Source: Acidobacteriaceae bacterium (GTDB lineage Bacteria > Acidobacteriota > Terriglobia > Terriglobales > Acidobacteriaceae). From it: DNA of 31,488 nucleotides. Numbering within the stretch: position 1 is the stretch's first letter; every line of letters starts with the position of its first letter. The stretch lies in assembly GCA_003133425.1 (NCBI GenBank), contig PKXI01000380.1, positions 8,497-39,984 of the forward strand, in the 5' to 3' direction. The position numbers and the translations under genes are program-made. Shown piece after piece: positions 7,213 to 14,730 of the stretch. Below the pieces are notes generated by a model. That model saw only the letters and a list, made by a program, of their open reading frames with translations. It was not told the DNA's origin and ran no database searches.

Positions 7213-8781
7213 TCACACGCCCACGGGAAACGGCTTAGGGCTGGACTCGTCGGTGTTGGCAGCGGTGCCGGTGCGCCAGCGTTCGAAGCGGCCTTGTAAC
7301 AGGCTCATCAGGCCGGTGTACCAGTAGCCGATGACGAACAGTATCAGGAACGGAGCAGTGAAGTAATTCTGGTTCGAGAACGTATAGAGAATGGCCGCAA
7401 AGAAGTACGCGCCGAGGAACAGCTCGATCCATGGGGCCAGCACGAGGCGCTTGCGGTACTTGGCGGCCTGCGACTTTTCACCCTTCTTGGCGACGCGGTA
7501 CTTAGGGGTGCGGACAAAGGCGCTCTTGATGCCGAACAGGGCTTCCATTACTGCCTTGGTGTTGGTGACAGTGAGGCCGATGCCGAGTGCCATGAGGAAG
7601 GGCAGATAGAGAAACGTCTTCTTCCAGTTGTTGGGGAAGAGTTCGCGCTCGCTCATCACGTAAAAGACAGCGATGGAAAACGTAGACGCCGTGAACAGAG
7701 GTACGTCGATGATCAGCATCTGGAACCAGCCCTGGTAGAAGCGGCAGATCATGGCGGGTATCAGGGCTGCGGACATGATGACCATGAGCGGATAGCTGAG
7801 GTTTGCTGTGAGGTGGTAGACGGCCTCGATCTTGATGCGGCGTGGCACGTCGGACCTGAAGACCCTGGGCAGGACTTTGATGCTGGTCTGGATCAGTCCC
7901 TTGGCCCAGCGCGCCTGCTGGGTTTTGAAGGCGGTCATCTCGATCGGCAGCTCGGAAGGGCACTCGACGTCGGGCAGGTATTTGAACTTCCATCCGGCGA
8001 GCTGGGAGCGGTAACTAAGGTCCGTATCTTCTGTGAGGGTGTCGTGCTGCCAACCGCCGCCGTCCACGATGGCTTGAATGCGCCACATGCCGGCGGTGCC
8101 GTTGAAGTTGAAGAAGTCGCCGGTGCGTGCCCGGGCGCCGTGCTCGAGGATAAAATGACCATCGAGCAGGATGGCCTCTATCTGGGTCAACATGCTGTAG
8201 TTGCGGTTGAGGTGGGACCAGCGCGTCTGGACCATGCCGATTTCAGGCTGGGCGAAGTGGTGGATGACCTTCATCAGCCAGTCGGTCGGGGGCACAAAGT
8301 CTGCGTCGAAGATAGCGACGTACTCGCCCTTGGCCACATTGAGCCCGGCATCGAGCGCCCCGGCTTTATAGCCGTGGCGGTTGGTGCGGTGGATGTAAGC
8401 GATGGGATGCCCCAGGGCGGCATACCGTGCCACGATGCTTGAGGCCACTTCGCAGGTCTCGTCCGTTGAGTCGTCCAAGACCTGAATTTCAAGCTTTTCG
8501 CGGGGATATTCCATGGCGCAGACCGCCTCGATGAGCCTGTCAATGACGAATTGCTCATTGAAGATGGGCAGCTGCACGGTGACCCTGGGCAGCTCTTCGA
8601 AGTGGCATGGCGGATTGGGGTCGTAGTTCTTGCGGTACTTGAAATAGAGGTAACACATGGTGTAGCGGTGGACACCGTAAAGGGCCAGGACGATCAAAAC
8701 TGCAAAGTAGGGCAGTAGCACCGCCGCGTCAAAGAGATTCCAGTGGTAGAGCCCCTTGAAGGTCTGGTCCTGGTACTGCAT
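7213..8781 (-). CDS. membrane glycosyltransferase family 2, cellulose synthase-like
   Basis: A processive-type GT2 enzyme of 522 residues, related to bacterial cellulose/glucomannan synthase and ceramide glucosyltransferase families, expected to add sugars from nucleotide donors at the inner membrane. After one membrane helix (about residues 17-37) the catalytic domain shows DDS (103-105), the DAD metal site (159-161), TED (250-252) with the likely catalytic aspartate, and QQARW (288-292), the acceptor/product-binding motif. About four more hydrophobic helices follow. I chose ATG 8781 (MQYQDQTFKG). The frame stays open to an ATG at 9006, but the extra 75 residues lack family character and overlap the region expected to hold promoters. 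There is no cellulose partner gene (bcsB, bcsC) nearby, so the polymer made is unknown. Confidence 0.85.
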   Translation of the reverse strand: MQYQDQTFKGLYHWNLFDAAVLLPYFAVLIVLALYGVHRYTMCYLYFKYRKNYDPNPPCHFEELPRVTVQLPIFNEQFVIDRLIEAVCAMEYPREKLEIQVLDDSTDETCEVASSIVARYAALGHPIAYIHRTNRHGYKAGALDAGLNVAKGEYVAIFDADFVPPTDWLMKVIHHFAQPEIGMVQTRWSHLNRNYSMLTQIEAILLDGHFILEHGARARTGDFFNFNGTAGMWRIQAIVDGGGWQHDTLTEDTDLSYRSQLAGWKFKYLPDVECPSELPIEMTAFKTQQARWAKGLIQTSIKVLPRVFRSDVPRRIKIEAVYHLTANLSYPLMVIMSAALIPAMICRFYQGWFQMLIIDVPLFTASTFSIAVFYVMSERELFPNNWKKTFLYLPFLMALGIGLTVTNTKAVMEALFGIKSAFVRTPKYRVAKKGEKSQAAKYRKRLVLAPWIELFLGAYFFAAILYTFSNQNYFTAPFLILFVIGYWYTGLMSLLQGRFERWRTGTAANTDESSPKPFPVGV

Positions 8782-9188
8782 TTTGAGGTAATGGCGGAGT
8801 CCGGTTGGGGAGGCAAAAGTCAGATACGCAGCTGCCTGGGTTGGCAGCTCCCCAAGCTTCAGATGGAGCGGGCCAGCAGCATGGTTCAGTCGGGTCAAAA
8901 GCGCGGCGAACAGGGCGGGCCTCCACAGTCTGGATAACGCCAATTGTAAGCGATGGAGGGCTCCCGGTGCCGTGCCGCTCGCCGGCGGGCAAAGTCGAGC
9001 GATCACTGGGATTCGGGCCGCGTTGGCGCTGCAGTTCCGTCAGCCGGCGGCCTGGATCTCCGGACTTTGTCCAAAAACGGCGGAATTATGTGCATCTCCG
9101 CATACACTCGGACTGCGCATGTTTTGCGCATTTGATCGTCTCTATCTTGCTGGCGTACTGTCATGTAACAGTTGGAGAAGGTTCCGCT
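8782..9188. other. divergent intergenic region, glycosyltransferase / acyl-CoA dehydrogenase
   Basis: 407 bases between two divergent genes. A TACAAT box on the minus strand (8943-8948) could serve the glycosyltransferase. A TTGATC (9132-9137) and TACTGT (9156-9161) pair, 18 bases apart, could serve the dehydrogenase, though its match is poor. A perfect 7-bp hairpin AGCTGCC/GGCAGCT lies at 8830-8849. An in-frame extension of the glycosyltransferase (to 9006) covers part of it; I do not think it is translated. No other gene was seen. Confidence 0.4.
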
Positions 9189-11018
9189 ATGAGCACGCAG
9201 ACCGCATCCCCCATCGCTGCCGCACCGGGCGGCAGTTTTCTGCTGGAGACTCGAAAACCGGCCGAAGTTTTTACGCCCGAGGACCTGAACGAGGAGCAGC
9301 GGCAGATTGCAGCCACTGCGGTGCAGTTTGCGCGCGACGAGATTCAGCCGGCGATTGCGGCGATCGAAGCCACGGAACCGGGAGTGCTGGCGGGTCTGAT
9401 GCGAAAGGCCGCCGACCTGGGGTTCGCGGCCGTGGACATTCCCGAAGAGTACGGCGGGATGGGGTTGGACAAAGTCAGCTCCACGCTGATTACAGACCAC
9501 ATATCGGTGCTCGCGAGCTTTTCAACGGCGTTCGGAGCGCACATCGGAATCGCGACGCTGCCGCTTGTCTGGTACGGGACTGAGGAGCAGAAACAGCGCT
9601 ACCTGCCCAAGCTGGGGAGCTGCGAATGGATCGGCTCTTATGGTTTGTCGGAGGCCAGTTCGGGATCGGACGCCATGAACATCCGCACCCGCGCAGTGCT
9701 CTCTGCAGACGGCACCTATTACACGCTGAACGGCGAGAAACAGTGGATTACCAACTGTGGCATTGCAGGACTCTATACCGTATTCGCAAAAATCGTAGAT
9801 TCCGCGACCGGAACCGAGAAATTCTCCGCATTCCTGATCGAGCGAAATACCCCCGGCCTGAGTGTGGGCTCAGAGGAGCACAAACTAGGAATTCACGGCT
9901 CCTCCACCTGCCCCCTCGTACTTTCCGACTGCAAGGTGCCGGCGGCAAACTTGCTGGGCGAGGCGGGGAAGGGACATCACATTGCTTTCAATGTGCTGAA
10001 CGTGGGCCGCTTCAAGCTGGGGGTTGCTTGCGTAGGCGGGGCCCGGCGCGCGCTGGGGCACATGATCAATTACGCCAAGGAGCGGCGCGCCTTCGGCAGG
10101 TCGATCGCCGACTTCGGGATGATTCAGCGCAAGATTTCCGCGTCGGCTACGAAGCTCTATGCGGCCGAAAGCATGGCGTACCGAACGGCTGGCCTCATGG
10201 ATGCGAGCCTGACGGATGCAGGCTTGGCGAAGGCGGATGGGGAGCCGGCGCACACGGCCCGCGAGACGCAGAAGAGAATCGAGGAGTATGCGGTTGAGTG
10301 CTCCATTGTGAAGGTTTACGGTTCGGAGATGCTGAGCGAGGTTGCGGACGAACTGGTGGCTACGATGGGCGGATACGGGTATGTGGAGGAGTATCCCGCA
10401 GAGCGGTTCTACCGGGACGCGCGCATTAACCGGATCTTTGAGGGGACCAATGAGATCAACCGGCTGATTATTACCGGCTGGCTGATGAAGCGTGCGATGA
10501 GTGGGCAGCTGCCGCTGATGGGAGCTATCAAGCGGGTGATGGACGAAGTGATGGAGCCTCCCAGCTTCGACACAGGTACGGACACTGACGAGGTGTTGGG
10601 TCGGGAGAGTGTTGTGCTTGCTGCGGCCAAGAAGATGGCGCTGTTTGCGGCGGGCGTAGCCAGCCAGCGGTTCATGACGGCGTTGCAGGAAGAGCAGGAA
10701 GTAATGGCGGACCTGGCCGACATGATCATGCAGGTCTACGCGCTTGAGTCGGCGCTGCTGCGGGCGCGGAAACTGGCCGAGGGACACAAGAGCTCGGCCG
10801 CTGCTGCCGCGGCGATGACTGGCCTGCTGGCAGACGAGACGATGGGGCTGGCCGAACAGGCGGCGCGACGGGTGCTGGCAGCTTGCGCAGAGGGGGACAT
10901 GCTGCAGACGCAACTTGCGATTCTACGGCGGCTGGCGCGGTTTGCTCCGGGGGATGCGGTGGGATTGAGCAGGATGGTGGCTAAGGCTGCCATCGGGTTG
11001 GAACGGTATCCGGTATAG
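9189..11018 (+). CDS. acyl-CoA dehydrogenase, VLCAD/ACAD9-like with C-terminal extension
   Basis: FAD-dependent enzyme of the first step of fatty-acid beta-oxidation, forming the trans-2-enoyl-CoA. The ACAD fold is complete: helical N-terminal domain (about 35-150) with GFAAVDIPEEYGGMGLD, beta domain with the flavin-site segments YGLSEASSGSDA and GEKQWITN, and C-terminal helical domain ending GGYGYVEEYPAERFYRDARINRIFEGTNEINR. Within this, E418 of FEGT is at the usual catalytic-base position. The 609-residue length, with about 180 extra helical residues after this, resembles the VLCAD/ACAD9 branch that acts on long chains and binds membranes. ATG 9189 has a good site (GGAGAAGG). Its electron acceptor (ETF) is not encoded nearby. 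Confidence 0.93.
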   Translation: MSTQTASPIAAAPGGSFLLETRKPAEVFTPEDLNEEQRQIAATAVQFARDEIQPAIAAIEATEPGVLAGLMRKAADLGFAAVDIPEEYGGMGLDKVSSTLITDHISVLASFSTAFGAHIGIATLPLVWYGTEEQKQRYLPKLGSCEWIGSYGLSEASSGSDAMNIRTRAVLSADGTYYTLNGEKQWITNCGIAGLYTVFAKIVDSATGTEKFSAFLIERNTPGLSVGSEEHKLGIHGSSTCPLVLSDCKVPAANLLGEAGKGHHIAFNVLNVGRFKLGVACVGGARRALGHMINYAKERRAFGRSIADFGMIQRKISASATKLYAAESMAYRTAGLMDASLTDAGLAKADGEPAHTARETQKRIEEYAVECSIVKVYGSEMLSEVADELVATMGGYGYVEEYPAERFYRDARINRIFEGTNEINRLIITGWLMKRAMSGQLPLMGAIKRVMDEVMEPPSFDTGTDTDEVLGRESVVLAAAKKMALFAAGVASQRFMTALQEEQEVMADLADMIMQVYALESALLRARKLAEGHKSSAAAAAAMTGLLADETMGLAEQAARRVLAACAEGDMLQTQLAILRRLARFAPGDAVGLSRMVAKAAIGLERYPV

Positions 11019-11270
11019 AGGCACGCTTCAGGAATCAGGGACCGGTTGGCAGACGGGGGTGCTATGCCACGGTTGCGTTGGTTTGGGGAGTCCTGCGAAT
11101 TATTTCAAGCGTAGGTAAGCCCCTGAGCTACAAGGTCGTCTAAGCTGTCACCCTATAACCGGCAGTTTGTGTTTCGAGGGCCTCAGAAGCAAGCTGGAAC
11201 GCAGGTACCCGCCCATCCGGCTGAATCCAAGAAATAGCTTCTTCCTATGTACATTTGCAAGGAGAACAAC

Positions 11271-12707
11271 ATGCAAGGCAGAACGCGGAAAACCACCCAG
11301 GCCATTTCGATTTCTTTTGCAACCATGCTGACGGCGGCCAGCCTCATCGTGTCTGGTTGCTCGATGACGGGCTCAATTGCCAACAATATTACGAACTCAG
11401 GCGCCACTTCGACGGTGGTGCCGGTGACGATCACGGATGCGCCAAGCGACCAGGTGATTGCTGCCAGCCTGACGCTGAACTCGATTGTGCTGACCAACTC
11501 GGCGGGCAAAACCACGAGCATTCTGAGCGCGCCGCTCACGTTTGAAGCTGCTCACCTAGACGCGGTGCAAGAGCCCCTGTTTTCGCCTTCGATCCCGGAG
11601 GACACATATGTGAGTGTCCTGTTGACCTATTCGAATGCGCAGGTGGCGTACATCGATCCGGCAACGAAGCAAGTGGTGCTGGCTGCGGCAACGCTCGCGA
11701 ACAACTCGCAGACGGTGACCTTTGCGACTCCGATTGCGGTGAACAACACGATGACCTCGCTGCTGGTGGATTTCCTGGTGGCGAATTCCGTTGCCATCTC
11801 AGGCTCGACGGTTACCGTGACACCGGCGTTCCACGTTGCAGCCGTGCCGATTCCACCGCAACCGACAAACGGCACCAACGGATTGGATTCCGGCGTCAGG
11901 GGCAAGGTTACAGCGCTGGGCACGAACAGCTTTACGCTGACCAACCCCGGAGGTATCTCGATGAAGGTTACGGTGAATACGAACACGCAGTACCAGGGGC
12001 TGAGCGGATTCTCGGCACTGGCCGTTGATGCACTGGTTGAGGTGGATGTCCAGATTCAGAGCGATGGGAGCCTGCTGGCGCTGCGCGTTGAACAACAGGT
12101 TTCACCCAACGCAACGGCGCAACTGCTGGTTGGCCCGGTGACATCCGTGACAGGCTCACCGGCAGCCTCGTTCGCAATGGTGGTGAGGCAGAAGATCGGG
12201 CCCGCGCCAGCCGCGACTCCGGTGGAGAAGGACACAATCACCATCAACGGGTCGACGACCTTCCTGATGCCTGGGCGCTTCAGCAGCCTGACTGGAAGCG
12301 CTCCGCCCTTCGCGCCGGTCTTCTCAGCATCAACTCTGTTTGCAGGACAGGCTGTGGCCGTGACTACGAACGGCGTGACCAATAACGCGGCGACGGCGAC
12401 CGCTGTGGCGATGGCTCCTCAGACTATTGCTGGAACCATCACACAGGAGCTTGCGCCCACCTGTCTACCGTGCTGGGGCAGCTTCACGTTAACGCTTCCT
12501 TCAGGGAGTTGGCTAGCTACTGTGACTGGCAAAACGACAGTGACCGTCTACACCAATGGTATGCTGCAACAAATCGTAAACAACCCAGCGACGGTTGGCA
12601 CAGAGGTCCGTTTCAATGGGTTCTTATTCATGAACAACGGGTCGCTGGTGATGGTGGCTGCGGTGGCTGCTGATGGACCTGGAACCCCGATTGGACCGCA
12701 TCCTTAA
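11271..12707 (+). CDS. lipoprotein with DUF4382-like and DUF5666-like regions
   Basis: A 478-residue exported protein. Its signal peptide ends in a lipobox (IVSGC) with the lipid-attachment cysteine at C30, so it is predicted to be anchored in a membrane facing the periplasm or outside. The first part (PVTITDAPSDQVIAASLTLN...) resembles DUF4382, and the middle (VRGKVTALGTNSFTLTNPGG...) resembles DUF5666. Both are beta-rich domains common in acidobacterial surface lipoproteins of unknown role. The whole protein is rich in T, S, N and V. I chose ATG 11271 because AAGGAG lies seven bases before it; an upstream in-frame ATG at 11247 has no such site. A strong terminator follows. Function unknown. 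Confidence 0.75.
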   Translation: MQGRTRKTTQAISISFATMLTAASLIVSGCSMTGSIANNITNSGATSTVVPVTITDAPSDQVIAASLTLNSIVLTNSAGKTTSILSAPLTFEAAHLDAVQEPLFSPSIPEDTYVSVLLTYSNAQVAYIDPATKQVVLAAATLANNSQTVTFATPIAVNNTMTSLLVDFLVANSVAISGSTVTVTPAFHVAAVPIPPQPTNGTNGLDSGVRGKVTALGTNSFTLTNPGGISMKVTVNTNTQYQGLSGFSALAVDALVEVDVQIQSDGSLLALRVEQQVSPNATAQLLVGPVTSVTGSPAASFAMVVRQKIGPAPAATPVEKDTITINGSTTFLMPGRFSSLTGSAPPFAPVFSASTLFAGQAVAVTTNGVTNNAATATAVAMAPQTIAGTITQELAPTCLPCWGSFTLTLPSGSWLATVTGKTTVTVYTNGMLQQIVNNPATVGTEVRFNGFLFMNNGSLVMVAAVAADGPGTPIGPHP

Positions 12708-12727
12708 TCTTTCTCCAATAACCCCAT

Positions 12728-12784
12728 GCAAAACCTTGGGGCGCTGCAGTCGAAACAGCGTCCCAAGGTTTTGCGAATTTTTCG
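12728..12784 (+). terminator. intrinsic terminator after the DUF4382-like lipoprotein gene
   Basis: GCAAAACCTTGGG-G-CGCTG (12728-12746) pairs with CAGCG-T-CCCAAGGTTTTGC (12756-12774), a stem of about 19 pairs with one G-T pair and a nine-base loop, followed by GAATTTTTC. It ends the lipoprotein transcript 20 bases after its stop and separates it from the convergent DUF1080 gene. Confidence 0.9.
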
Positions 12785-12795
12785 AGCATGATTCT

Positions 12796-13482
12796 TTAGG
12801 GCAACTGCCTGACTTTGAAATCCTTGAATTCGATTTGAAAGCCTTCGGATTCCAGTCCGATATAGCCTTTTTCAATACCAACGTGAATGGTGTTGACTAC
12901 CTCGCCGTTCACGGCTAGCGTGCAGGTATCCGCCACGCATCGAATGTCATAGACGTTCCATTGCCCTGCAGGTTTGACGCGGTTTTCCTTCATGTTCTTG
13001 CGCTCGTTAAATGAGGTCGGCTTCCCATCGATGGGAGTCACGCCAAAGACATAACCGCCATCGAGCGTAGTTTGCGCCTGGTGCCAGATGTTTCCGTCTG
13101 CGTCATTCCGAAAAAAGACGCCGCTGTTGTATTTGGGAGTGCCTGAGATCGGCGTAAAGCGCCATTTCACGTGGAACGTGAAGTTGCGGAGCTCGCGATT
13201 GAAGCGGAGCCAGTCGTGGCCGCCGTTTCCATCGCAGATGATCTGACGCTTTGCAGCGTCGATGTGCCATTGCGCAACCGCGCTCACGGGATGCGTGGGT
13301 GGGATGGCGATGCGCGACCACTGGGCCTGATAATCGGTGGGAAACAGGTTTACGGTCTGCGCGGATGCAGGCAACGCAAAGGCCAGAATGGCGAAGCCGA
13401 GCAGTGTGCGCCAATTATGCATTGAGCTGGTTGTGAGCGTTGTTTTATAGCTCGTAGGATTCCGAAAATTCAATATAGACAT
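12796..13482 (-). CDS. secreted DUF1080 (3-keto-disaccharide hydrolase-like) protein
   Basis: A 228-residue exported protein with a concanavalin-like beta-sandwich of the DUF1080 family. Some members hydrolyse 3-keto-disaccharides; many are uncharacterised sugar-related proteins. Typical segments are FHVKWRFTP, NSGVFFRND, GQWNVYDIRC, LAVNGEVVNT and GYIGLESEGFQIEFKDFKVRQL near the end. A signal peptide (hydrophobic core TLLGFAILAFALPASA, then QTVNLF) indicates export. I chose ATG 13482 because GGAGAAG lies six bases upstream. The ATG at 13422 would give a shorter, more standard signal peptide, and the one at 13521 has no support. No oxidoreductase partner is nearby, so substrate is unknown. 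Confidence 0.8.
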   Translation of the reverse strand: MSILNFRNPTSYKTTLTTSSMHNWRTLLGFAILAFALPASAQTVNLFPTDYQAQWSRIAIPPTHPVSAVAQWHIDAAKRQIICDGNGGHDWLRFNRELRNFTFHVKWRFTPISGTPKYNSGVFFRNDADGNIWHQAQTTLDGGYVFGVTPIDGKPTSFNERKNMKENRVKPAGQWNVYDIRCVADTCTLAVNGEVVNTIHVGIEKGYIGLESEGFQIEFKDFKVRQLP

Positions 13483-13558
13483 GCGTTCTTCTCCAGACGC
13501 TTCGTAAATCTTCATAATCAATTCGCTGGAATTGTACCACCGCAGAGCGGCGCCGGAA

Positions 13559-14512
13559 TTACGTTGCCATGCCTTGAGATTGGTCCTCCAAGAGAGTTGT
13601 CCTGCGCGGTGCGGAGGGGAGTTCCGCTTTTTCGCGGGGTAGAGAGGCGCGGGCGAGGAGCGAGATGGGGAAAATCCAGATGAGACCGGCGATATCGTCG
13701 ACGCCGTAGTGGAAGCGGAGGGCGATGGTGGACAGTGTGATGCCCGAACAGACGATGATGGCTACGGCCATCAGCCAGCGCGGCAGCTTGCCACGGCAGA
13801 GCCAGGCCATGAGCCAGGGGTTGGCAGTGTGCAGGCTTGGGAAACAGTCGGTGGCAAAACGGAAATTGCCCATGAGGAACGTGTAAGTCAGCGTGGACTC
13901 GATAAAAAGAGGCTTGGCTGGAGTCGCAAGGGAAAGCGGGCCTGAGACGGGAAAGAGGATGTAGAAGCAGTAGCCGCAGTAGAACGAGATGAGCAGGGTG
14001 CGCCGGATGAGTCGAAGCTGCTCCATCTCTCCCTTGTACATGAACCAGGACAAAACGATGATGGGGGTGAAGGGATAGAGCCCGTAGAAGATGGACATGA
14101 CCTGAATGAAGAAGCGGGAATCGAGGCCCCATTGGCTGAACCACAGATAGGGAGTTTTGCCGAAGAGGGCGACGTCTGCGCTCATCATCGATTGGTCTTT
14201 GGAGGAGATGCCGAGCCAGTTTGTTATGCCGGAAGCGTTGTAGAGTTTGAGACTCACATAGGCAAGAACGGCAACAACCATGGGGCCGATTTCTACAACA
14301 ACGCGGAGCGGGGGACGGGCACGGGGGGTGAAACGCACAGCGATTAGGAGCAGAGCAACGAATAGTGCGAAGGAGCCAATTACCCAGTGCGCGAGCGCGA
14401 GGCCGCCGGGCGTCGCGAAGTCTGCGTGGCAGACCAACACCAACACCAGGACAAGGCACAGAAAAGACCCGGTCATCAATTCGTCGAGGCGTCGACGAAG
14501 GAAGTTCAGCAT
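13559..14512 (-). CDS. PAP2-superfamily membrane phosphatase/phosphotransferase
   Basis: A 317-residue protein with about six hydrophobic helices and the acid-phosphatase superfamily motifs of the lipid (PAP2_3, inositol-phosphotransferase-like) branch: CFPSLHTA with H228, and RFHYGVDD with H268 and D272. H228 and H268 are the expected catalytic histidines, facing the outer side of the membrane. Such enzymes cleave or transfer phosphate or phospho-alcohol head groups; eukaryotic relatives make inositol phosphorylceramide. The first half (residues 1-130) is family-poor and hydrophobic. An overlapping frame (13518-14459) is a shadow. Substrate is not evident from context. Confidence 0.8.
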   Translation of the reverse strand: MLNFLRRRLDELMTGSFLCLVLVLVLVCHADFATPGGLALAHWVIGSFALFVALLLIAVRFTPRARPPLRVVVEIGPMVVAVLAYVSLKLYNASGITNWLGISSKDQSMMSADVALFGKTPYLWFSQWGLDSRFFIQVMSIFYGLYPFTPIIVLSWFMYKGEMEQLRLIRRTLLISFYCGYCFYILFPVSGPLSLATPAKPLFIESTLTYTFLMGNFRFATDCFPSLHTANPWLMAWLCRGKLPRWLMAVAIIVCSGITLSTIALRFHYGVDDIAGLIWIFPISLLARASLPREKAELPSAPRRTTLLEDQSQGMAT

Positions 14513-14730
14513 GGCGCGATCTCTGTGTTTGATGAGGGCCAGTTTACTTGGCCATTGTGGCGGGGCGCAAGGCAGGAATTACGTCGGACAGGGCCTGAGG
14601 TCGGAGGTTTCAGACTTTTGTGCGTGGCGCCGCTGAAGAATTGGGGCATCCACCGCTCGAGAGAATTAGACTTGCCCTTTAGAAGCTGACCGGCTTCAGG
14701 GTTTTTGTGGCCGGGTTCCAGGTTCGACGT

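Noticed and set aside
8782..9006. Longer N-terminus for the glycosyltransferase (start at 9006)
   Set aside because: The added 75 residues have no family similarity, cover a hairpin and a possible -10 box, and the region is more likely a promoter spacer.
13518..14459. Open frame of 313 codons overlapping the PAP2-type gene on the same strand
   Set aside because: The other frame has membrane helices and the PAP2 histidine motifs; this one is Pro/Arg/His-rich with no motif.
14661..14720. Hairpin GAAGC/GCTTC after the coiled-coil gene as its terminator
   Set aside because: The stem is only five to six pairs and no T-run follows in the minus direction.
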